Positions 6,473-12,010 of a DNA stretch of 12,010 nt are shown here, piece by piece. Each line of letters starts with the position of its first letter. Within the stretch, counting starts at the first letter, position 1. Where the stretch lies: assembly GCA_964422365.1 (NCBI GenBank), contig CAYRAV010000082.1, positions 1 to 12,010 of the forward strand. Direction: 5' to 3'. This DNA is from CAYRAV01 sp964422365 (GTDB taxonomy: Bacteria > Bacillota > Clostridia > Lachnospirales > Lachnospiraceae). Position numbers and translations under genes: made by a program. The notes below the pieces were generated by a model that worked only from the letters and a program-made list of their open reading frames with translations, had not been told where the DNA came from and searched no databases.

Positions 6473-8758
6473 CTATCCAACGCTGCCCTCTTCTGGATCT
6501 TCGGGTTCTTCTGGTTCTTCCGGTTTCTCTGGCAAATCAGGTTCCTCTTCTGGCGGATCTGGTTGTATTGGAACTTCTGTTGGCTCTATTATTGGAGGAA
6601 TGGTTTCTATACTCTCTATCGGTTTTTGGGTTGGCTTTTGCTGATTATCATCTGTTGGCTCTTCTATCATATCTGTTGGCATGGCAGTTTCCTCTGGTTC
6701 TTCTGTTTGTACAGGCTGAGAATTGCCACCATTTCCCTCGCTGCTATATTCCTGCTCCTCTGTCTTTCCTATATAGCTTGGAAACTCTTTATTCTCTAAG
6801 CCTTCATGAATTGTTTCCATAAACATTTTCCATATCTGCCCCGGATAGCTGCTGCCTGATAAATCAGAAATAGTTTCCGGCTGGTCGCATCCTACCCATA
6901 CAGTAGTTGTATAGTATGGTGTAAATCCACAGAACCATCCATCCTTTTTGTCATTTGTTGTTCCTGTTTTTCCGGCACAATTCATGTTTGCCAATCTTAC
7001 TCCGCGTCCTGTACCACTTTCCATAACAGTTGTCATAACATCTGTCATTGTATTAGCAGCATCCTTTTTATAAACTCTTTTTGACGTCTCCAATGGTCCT
7101 CTAATTTCAATTCCTTCTGCATCTGTAATCTTATCAATGCAAGTTGGTTCACGATATATGCCTTGATTCGCAATTGTTGCATAGGCTGATGCCATCTCCA
7201 CAGGACTGGCCCCATTTGTCAGACCACCCAGAGAAGATGCCGGGTAGTAGTCATTTGCTACAATTTGTTTAAAACGCATATCCAATAAATAAGATAATCC
7301 TATTGCTGGTGTCAATTCCTGAAATAACTTCCATGCTATTACGTTTTTTGATTTTGCTACTGCTGTTCGCACTGGGATATTTCCTGAATATACTCCGTCA
7401 GCGTTACGTGGTCCGCCTTCAAAGTATTTATCTTCTACAATTGTATCTGGTGTATAATTTCTCTCAAATGATGGTGTATATACAACCAATGGCTTTATGG
7501 AACTTCCTGGTTGTCTGTAACTTTGGTATGCACGGTTAAGAGTATAGCCTTCTGTGTTTTTCTGCTTTCTTCCCCCAACAACTGCCACTACCTTACCCGT
7601 TTTATTTTCGATACACACTGCTGCTCCCTGTACTTTATAAATTCCTTTTTTCTTTTCTGTAAAACCGGATAAAACTGAATTTACTGATTTTTGCAACTGG
7701 TTTTGCTTTTTCATATTGATGGTAGTATAGATTCTATAACCATTTTGAAACAGGGATTGCTGGCACTGATTGTACAACTCATTATATTCATTTTCATAAG
7801 TTTCCCTCTCTGTATCAGAAGCAAATTTTGATTTTATAGTAAATCCCTGTGATTCCATTAAATATTCTACTGCACAATGTTTTGCATATGTCACAACATA
7901 ATCCTGTTTTTTCACTGTTTTTGTTTTTAACACAATTTCCTGTGCACATGCTTCATCATATTCTTGCTGTGTGATTTTCTCTTCTTCTAACATTTCCTCT
8001 AAGATTTTATTTCTTCTTAGTATGGTTCGGTCACTGTTTACTAATGGGTCATATGTATTAGGGCTATTCGGAATCGCACACAAAAATGCCACTTCAGATA
8101 ATGTAAGTTTATCTACATTTTTGCTAAAATATGCCTGACTTGCTGCCTGAATACCATAATGCCCATTCGCAAAATAAATATTATTTAAATAAAATTCCAT
8201 AATCTGACGCTTTGTATATTTTTTCTCCATCTCCAAAGCTACAAATATTTCTCTTACTTTTCTTTTCCAGCTTTTTGCAAACCCAAGAAAATCTGTAAAT
8301 GTATTACGGCTAAGCTGCTGCGTAATGGTGCTGGCTCCTTGCGTAATCTCCCCCTTATTCTTTATAAGAATCCACAATGCACGAGTAACACCTTTCATAT
8401 CTACCCCATTATGTTTGGCAAAGTTTTTATCTTCTGTAGAAATCATTGCATCTACCACTACCTGTGGAATATCTTCATATTCCAGATAATAGACATCTTT
8501 CTCTCCTTTTAATTCAGTAATCACTTTTCCGGAAGATGAGTAGACTACACTAGTCTGGGATGCCCTGAATGTATCTACGCTTGAACTTGCCACAAGCCTT
8601 TTTGCTTCTTTCTGTTCTGCAAGAATATCTTTTCCGTAGGTAAAGTAAAATATTCCTCCACCAGCGATAACCAGCACCAAAAATACAAGCAATGCAATCT
8701 TAAGACCAAACAAGAATTTTCTAAATGCTGTAGATTTTTTATTATTTTTTTTTGACAT
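6473..8758 (-). CDS. Class A bifunctional penicillin-binding protein (PBP1A-type)
   Basis: This 761-residue enzyme polymerises lipid II glycan and cross-links the stem peptides at the outer membrane face. It has a basic cytoplasmic tail, a membrane anchor (about 18-40), a GT51 glycosyltransferase domain (about 75-260) and a transpeptidase domain (about 375-650). The GT51 domain shows STEDKNF with catalytic Glu109, GASTITQQLSRN at 141-152, and EFYLNNIYFANG with Glu188. The transpeptidase has SSIK (Ser419 as nucleophile, Lys422), SKN (470-472) and KTGT (597-600). Residues about 667-761 form a Pro/Glu/Thr-rich, probably disordered extracytoplasmic tail ending PEEGSVG. All catalytic residues are present and the gene looks intact. 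AGAGGT sits seven bases before ATG at 8758. It appears to be a single-gene unit; a MITE copy ends 72 bp upstream of the start codon, so any promoter lies in that short space or within the element. Confidence 0.95.
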   Translation of the reverse strand: MSKKNNKKSTAFRKFLFGLKIALLVFLVLVIAGGGIFYFTYGKDILAEQKEAKRLVASSSVDTFRASQTSVVYSSSGKVITELKGEKDVYYLEYEDIPQVVVDAMISTEDKNFAKHNGVDMKGVTRALWILIKNKGEITQGASTITQQLSRNTFTDFLGFAKSWKRKVREIFVALEMEKKYTKRQIMEFYLNNIYFANGHYGIQAASQAYFSKNVDKLTLSEVAFLCAIPNSPNTYDPLVNSDRTILRRNKILEEMLEEEKITQQEYDEACAQEIVLKTKTVKKQDYVVTYAKHCAVEYLMESQGFTIKSKFASDTERETYENEYNELYNQCQQSLFQNGYRIYTTINMKKQNQLQKSVNSVLSGFTEKKKGIYKVQGAAVCIENKTGKVVAVVGGRKQKNTEGYTLNRAYQSYRQPGSSIKPLVVYTPSFERNYTPDTIVEDKYFEGGPRNADGVYSGNIPVRTAVAKSKNVIAWKLFQELTPAIGLSYLLDMRFKQIVANDYYPASSLGGLTNGASPVEMASAYATIANQGIYREPTCIDKITDAEGIEIRGPLETSKRVYKKDAANTMTDVMTTVMESGTGRGVRLANMNCAGKTGTTNDKKDGWFCGFTPYYTTTVWVGCDQPETISDLSGSSYPGQIWKMFMETIHEGLENKEFPSYIGKTEEQEYSSEGNGGNSQPVQTEEPEETAMPTDMIEEPTDDNQQKPTQKPIESIETIPPIIEPTEVPIQPDPPEEEPDLPEKPEEPEEPEDPEEGSVG

Positions 8759-8830
8759 AATAATTACCTCTTTTATCTATCATTGTTCCTTTCTTATCAG
8801 ATTTATATCTTTGTTCCTAAAGACAAACTA

Positions 8831-9117
8831 GAACGTGTTTGAAAATTGCTTGTCACAAAATATGCGTCACAATTTGCAGGGGATTTGATCCAAATTCATG
8901 AGGTATAGCGGACTATATTGAATGAATCTGGACCAACTATACCTACCTTATCGGACAAAGTCCGCTGGCCCGAAAGGGCATGGATTGCGGGATACCCGGA
9001 TGGGTATACCTTATCGGACAAAGTCCGCTGGCCCGAATGGGCATGAGTTGCGGGATACCCAAAAGGGTACGCAAAGTGGAGCATGCAGATTGGGACAATG
9101 AATTTTCAAACACGCTC
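8831..9117. mobile_element. MITE-like element, copy 2 (287 bp) with internal tandem repeat
   Basis: The ends GAACGTGTTTGAAAATT and, from the other strand, GAGCGTGTTTGAAAATT match at 16 of 17 positions. TA lies at both borders (8829-8830 and 9118-9119). The body aligns with copy 1 at 236-396 throughout, including the fold-back CCAAATTCAT...ATGAATCTGG, except for 126 extra bp: two 63-bp units at 8945-9070. It has no transposase and must depend on an enzyme encoded elsewhere. It occupies the upstream region of the PBP gene. Confidence 0.85.
8945..9070. repeat. Tandem repeat, 2 x 63 bp, three hairpins per unit
   Basis: The units are 8945-9007 and 9008-9070, both beginning ACCTTATCGGACAAAG. Each can form CGGAC-AAA-GTCCG, then GCCC-NNNN-GGGC (loop GAAA or GAAT), then ATACCC-NNNN-GGGTAt/c (loop GGAT or AAAA). 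Because 63 is divisible by three, a repeat-coded open frame appears on the minus strand (9084-8896). I regard that as a by-product and not a gene. Confidence 0.85.
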
Positions 9118-9123
9118 TAGAGC

Positions 9124-9280
9124 GTATCGACATGTTCATCTTTAGTTTAAACTGTGCTAAATATATCACTTGTCTGCAAGGCGGAGGATGGAAATGCAGC
9201 AGCGGTCACGTTGACTGACGCCAATGCAGTGAATGACGATACAGGCAGCACAGTTTAGCTGATTATGAACGTATCAGTAC
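9124..9280. repeat. Fold-back element with about 34-bp imperfect inverted arms
   Basis: The left arm (9124-9158, ending TAAACTGTGCT... side AAACTGTGCT) pairs with the right arm (9247-9280, starting AGCACAGTTTA) over their length, with several mismatches and a one-base gap. The 88-bp core (CTGCAAGGCGGAGGATGG, GCAGCGGTCACG, GACTGACGCCAATGCAG) is markedly more GC-rich than the surroundings. CGTATC occurs at both edges in direct orientation (9123-9128, 9270-9275) and might be a target duplication. No coding capacity. It could be a second kind of MITE, an IS200/IS605- or REP-type palindrome, or a structured RNA. Confidence 0.6.
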
Positions 9281-9329
9281 ACTACTGTTCCATATCGATT
9301 ATACTACATTAATCCAAACTTTTTAACCC

Positions 9330-9373
9330 AAATATAAAATTTTAAGATTTAATTAAGAATTTCTCTTAAAATT
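9330..9373 (-). terminator. Weak AT-rich terminator after the two-component operon
   Basis: A perfect 10-bp inverted repeat, AATTTTAAGA (9373-9364 on the minus strand) with TCTTAAAATT (9347-9338), is followed on the minus strand by TTATATTT. It lies 39 bp after the kinase stop codon. The stem is AT-rich, and a competing hairpin (AGAATTT with AAATTCT) overlaps it, so efficiency is doubtful. Confidence 0.4.
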
Positions 9374-9411
9374 CTCATATTTCAACTGTTTTCTGCAAAA
9401 TCCGCTTTTTA

Positions 9412-10596
9412 TTATCCATTTGTATGTACACGCACTTTAGGAAGAAAAATCTGGAAGCATGTTCCTCTTCCATATTGAGAACGCACTTTAATGCTTCCCG
9501 CATGCTTCATTACAATTAATTTTGCAATGGATAATCCCAGACCATGTCCGTTGATTTTCTGATCACGCACTTTATCAGAGCGGTAAAACCGCTGAAATAT
9601 ATGATCCATGTCCTTTTGCTGCATCCCCATTCCCGTATCTGCAACAGTAATCACACAATACTTCTCCCTTTGCTCACAAGCGAGATAAATGCTGTCTCCT
9701 TCTGCAGAATATTTACTTGCATTCTCTATAAATACTCTGACTGCCTGTTTGATTGCTTTTGCTTCTGCATAAACCCACACATCATCTAACACAATGGCTT
9801 CTACATTTCTATCTTTTGCTACTAATACTGCCTCTTTTATCAATTCTTCTATCGATTCTTTTATGTTGCATACTTTTTTGTTTAGTTTTAGTGTTTTTTT
9901 ATCATGTCTGGATAAGAACAGAAGTCTTTCCACCAAATCCTGCATTTCCTGGGATTCATTTTTAATAGCCTCAATACCTTCTTCTAAAACTTCTTCATCT
10001 CTTTTTCCCCAGCGATCCAATAAATTAACATATCCCTGTATTACGGATATCGGTGTCCGCAATTCATGGGATGCATCCGATACAAATTGTTTCTGGCTTT
10101 CGTATGACACCTCTATTCTGTCTAACATGGCATTAATTGTAGTTGCCAAATCCTTTAATTCATTTTTTGTTCCTTCCAGATTAAGTCTTTCTTCTTTTAA
10201 ATTATTTACTGTGATATGGTTTGTCCTGTCTGACATTTCCTTAATTGGTTCAAAGATTTCGCTCAGTCCTCTGCATCCTATAAAAAGTATAATTATCGTC
10301 AGAATGACATATGCAATCATAGAATAAATAAAAAACTGAAACACTTCTATCTCATAATAATGACTCTTTATATTAACTTTTATTGGTTCATGATTTAATT
10401 CATATTGATGCAGGAAAAATGCAATTCCCCCAAAGATTACTACTCCTAAAATCATAAACAGAAAAAAATAATGAATAGTAATCCTAAATTCCATAGAAAG
10501 CCTGATTTTGCTTAAATATTCTTCTTTTTTCTCTCTTATAGGCAATACTGTTTTTATAAGCAGCTGGCGTATTCCATTAATTATTTTCTCTTTCAT
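9412..10596 (-). CDS. HAMP-containing sensor histidine kinase
   Basis: This 394-residue membrane kinase has a 40-residue basic cytoplasmic N-terminus, membrane helices at about 41-63 and 86-107 enclosing only about 22 extracytoplasmic residues, and a HAMP linker (about 108-164). The dimerisation domain contains the phospho-acceptor His177 in FVSDASHELRTP. The ATPase domain has the N box (IENASKYS, Asn292), G1 (DTGMG, 320-324), the F box (IFQRFYR) and G2 (GHGLGLS, 350-356). All catalytic motifs are intact. It phosphorylates the regulator encoded just upstream. Its ATG at 10596 lies 20 bases inside the regulator gene, with no good ribosome site, which suggests translational coupling. An alternative start at Met35 would remove the N-terminal extension; it has only a weak AGG upstream. 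The signal is unknown; the tiny external loop suggests membrane or envelope-state sensing rather than binding of a ligand by an external domain. Confidence 0.93.
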   Translation of the reverse strand: MKEKIINGIRQLLIKTVLPIREKKEEYLSKIRLSMEFRITIHYFFLFMILGVVIFGGIAFFLHQYELNHEPIKVNIKSHYYEIEVFQFFIYSMIAYVILTIIILFIGCRGLSEIFEPIKEMSDRTNHITVNNLKEERLNLEGTKNELKDLATTINAMLDRIEVSYESQKQFVSDASHELRTPISVIQGYVNLLDRWGKRDEEVLEEGIEAIKNESQEMQDLVERLLFLSRHDKKTLKLNKKVCNIKESIEELIKEAVLVAKDRNVEAIVLDDVWVYAEAKAIKQAVRVFIENASKYSAEGDSIYLACEQREKYCVITVADTGMGMQQKDMDHIFQRFYRSDKVRDQKINGHGLGLSIAKLIVMKHAGSIKVRSQYGRGTCFQIFLPKVRVHTNG

Positions 10597-11287
10597 CTTT
10601 TATAATATACCCTACCCCTCTTACTGTGCTGATTAACTGAATATTATATTTTTGATCTATTTTTTGTCTTAAATATCTAATATATACATCTACCACATTT
10701 GTATCACCAATATACTCATATTCCCACACTCGTGTTAGCATTTTTTCTCTGGATAATGCAATATTTTTACTTTCCAATAAAAATTTTAATAACTCATATT
10801 CTTTTTTGGTTAAATTAATTTCATCTTTTCCATATGTCACGCTATGGCTTTGCAGATTCATTTTCAACAATCCATGCTCTAAGATATCCTTCGGTATGCT
10901 GTCATTTCCAATATTTTTAAGTTTTTTGTATTTCTTTAGTGCAACTCGGATACGAGCTAGTAGTTCTTCAATAGCAAATGGTTTGGTCATATAGTCATCT
11001 GCTCCCATATCTAACCCTTCCACTTTGTCCATTACATCATCTTTTGCAGTAAGCATAATAATGGGCAATTCAATACCTTTCTGACGTACACTTTGACACA
11101 CTTCCATTCCGCCTAATTCGGGCAGCATAATGTCCAGCACCATCAAATCATATTCTCCTGTTAACGCTTTTTCCAGACCACTTCTCCCATCTCCCGCAAT
11201 CTCTACTTCATATCCTTCATGTTTTAATTCCAGTTCTACAAAACGGGCAATTGGGGCTTCATCTTCTACAATTAATATTTTTGACAT
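10577..11287 (-). CDS. OmpR/PhoB-family response regulator
   Basis: This 236-residue DNA-binding regulator has an N-terminal receiver domain (1-120) with acidic Glu8/Asp9, phosphorylation site Asp52 (DIMLPELGG), Thr80 and Lys102 (TKPF). A winged-helix trans_reg_C domain follows (about 135-232), with LTKKEYELLKFLLE, SREKMLTRVW, the recognition-helix region VVDVYIRYLRQKID and the wing STVRGVGYII. All key residues are present. I chose ATG at 11287 because GGAGGAG (11300-11294) lies six bases before it; the in-frame TTG at 11302 overlaps that ribosome site. It is the first gene of a two-gene operon with the kinase and lies 165 bp after the transketolase stop, beyond a terminator. No clear promoter could be picked in that gap. 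Target genes are unknown; nearby envelope genes are possible targets by position only. Confidence 0.95.
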   Translation of the reverse strand: MSKILIVEDEAPIARFVELELKHEGYEVEIAGDGRSGLEKALTGEYDLMVLDIMLPELGGMEVCQSVRQKGIELPIIMLTAKDDVMDKVEGLDMGADDYMTKPFAIEELLARIRVALKKYKKLKNIGNDSIPKDILEHGLLKMNLQSHSVTYGKDEINLTKKEYELLKFLLESKNIALSREKMLTRVWEYEYIGDTNVVDVYIRYLRQKIDQKYNIQLISTVRGVGYIIKDERENN

Positions 11288-11293
11288 GCTATT

Positions 11294-11300
11294 CTCCTCC
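11294..11300 (-). promoter_or_regulatory. Strong ribosome binding site of the response regulator
   Basis: GGAGGAG on the minus strand, six bases from ATG at 11287. It decides the start against the upstream in-frame TTG (11302), which is part of the same TTGGAGGAG run. Confidence 0.85.
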
Positions 11301-11386
11301 AAAGTGAAATATCTCTGCAGCAGTTTTCAAATTCAGGCAAATGAAGCGTTAATGCGCCAGTCCAATCCCAGCTTGCTGCATGCAGG

Positions 11387-11440
11387 TATAAAAAGACTGC
11401 CGCACTAAAACAGATCAAATATTCCATATTAGTGCCGCAG
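11387..11440 (-). terminator. tkt: Rho-independent terminator of the transketolase gene
   Basis: On the minus strand CTGCGGCACTAA (11440-11429) pairs with TTAGTGCGGCAG (11408-11397), a 12-bp stem with one G-G mismatch. TCTTTTTAT follows (11396-11388). It starts 12 bp after the stop codon and separates transketolase from the two-component operon. The other strand also has a T-rich run (CTCTTTCTTTTTT), so it could act both ways. Confidence 0.85.
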
Positions 11441-11452
11441 CCTCTTTCTTTT

Positions 11453-12010
11453 TTATTTTAAGATGCTTTTTACTGTGTTTACTACATTTTCTGTTGTAAA
11501 ACCAAATTTTTCAAACAGAACATTTCCAGGTGCAGACGCACCAAAATCTTTCATTGTGATATATGCACCATCTAAACCTACATATTTGCCCCATCCAAAA
11601 TCAGAAAGTGCTTCGATAGCAACTCTTTTTCTACATGTCTTAGGCAATATTTTTTCCTTATACTCTTCTGGCTGCTGTTCAAAAACATCCATAGATGGCA
11701 TACTGATTACACGTACATCTACACCCTCTGCACTTAGTTCCTTCTTTGCATTGACTGCAAGAGAAACCTCTGAACCACTTGCTAATAAAATCACATCTGG
11801 CTCTGCCTTTTTACTGTCATCTATAATGTATCCGCCTTTTAATGCATCCTTTCCTGATCCAGCCAGCTGTGGAAGATTCTGTCGGCTTAACACTAATGCT
11901 GTCGGTGTATTTTTAGAAGTAGCTGCATAATACCAGGCAGCAATTGTTTCTGTTGCATCTGCCGGACGGTAAACCGTAAAATTAGGCATTGCACGTAACA
12001 TTGCCAATTG
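11453..12010 (-). CDS. tkt: Transketolase, C-terminal part (gene runs off the window)
   Basis: These 185 residues are the C-terminal part of transketolase, which moves two-carbon ketol units between sugar phosphates in the pentose phosphate pathway. Visible are the end of the pyrimidine-binding domain (QLAMLRAMPNFTVYRPADATE, ALVLSRQNLP) and the C-terminal transketolase domain (PDVILLASGSEVSLAV, VRVISMPSMDVFEQQ, and KRVAIEALSDFGWGKYVG...FGASAP...LFEKFGFT). The reading frame is open to the window edge (Gln-Leu-Ala before the first internal Met), so the start and the thiamine-diphosphate-binding N-terminal domain lie beyond base 12010. The frame is intact and ends with TAA at 11455-11453. The gene has its own terminator. 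Confidence 0.95.
   Translation of the reverse strand, partial: QLAMLRAMPNFTVYRPADATETIAAWYYAATSKNTPTALVLSRQNLPQLAGSGKDALKGGYIIDDSKKAEPDVILLASGSEVSLAVNAKKELSAEGVDVRVISMPSMDVFEQQPEEYKEKILPKTCRKRVAIEALSDFGWGKYVGLDGAYITMKDFGASAPGNVLFEKFGFTTENVVNTVKSILK

Noticed and set aside
8945..9070. CRISPR array
   Set aside because: There are only two contiguous units with no unique spacers between them, inside a MITE, and no cas genes in the window.
8896..9084. Minus-strand open frame coding a repeated peptide (SGQRTLSDKV units)
   Set aside because: It lies wholly inside the MITE, its repetition comes directly from the 63-bp DNA repeat (divisible by three), and it has no ribosome binding site or plausible protein composition.
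9794..10327. Plus-strand open frame of 177 codons opposite the histidine kinase
   Set aside because: Shadow of a gene with complete kinase motifs on the other strand; composition is not protein-like.

Overview
The window is AT-rich chromosomal DNA from a spore-forming, Gram-positive, low-GC anaerobe. It is most likely a Lachnospiraceae-type Clostridia member: it has a YyaC-family spore protease, a DUF5711-like protein, a LysM protein, a class A PBP with an acidic tail, and purine-rich Shine-Dalgarno sites. The species cannot be named from the sequence alone.

Layout, left to right. Positions 1-180 hold two tandem, near-consensus sigma-A promoters firing leftward out of the window. They resemble the P1/P2 pair of a ribosomal RNA operon, so a stable-RNA operon probably lies just beyond base 1. 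Positions 236-396 hold a small non-coding element with terminal inverted repeats. Three leftward genes follow, in transcription order LysM membrane protein (4844-3600), DUF5711-like beta-propeller membrane protein (3432-1936) and CvpA-family membrane protein (1502-786). A 1.03-kb non-coding stretch carries repeat fragments and separates them from rightward yyaC (5872-6432). yyaC converges on a leftward bifunctional PBP1A-type penicillin-binding protein (8758-6473). A 653-bp gap then holds a second, longer copy of the small element (8831-9117), an unrelated fold-back element (9124-9280) and a weak terminator. The window ends with a leftward OmpR-type two-component pair (11287-10577 and 10596-9412, overlapping) and the 3' part of a transketolase gene with a good terminator.

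The genes fit an envelope and sporulation neighbourhood: a peptidoglycan polymerase, a LysM wall-binding protein, two membrane proteins of poorly known role, a spore protease-like protein and a membrane sensor kinase. Transketolase is a housekeeping gene in its own transcription unit.

The most interesting points are: (i) the two copies of the mobile-element-like repeat, whose lengths differ by exactly two 63-bp units, each unit able to form three small hairpins; (ii) a cytoplasmic domain in the LysM protein that looks like an MPN/JAMM fold without its metal-binding histidines; (iii) a disordered insertion of about 100 residues inside the beta-propeller of the DUF5711-like protein; and (iv) tandem rrn-like promoters that both place a G at the predicted start. 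No complete new defence or mobile system is visible.
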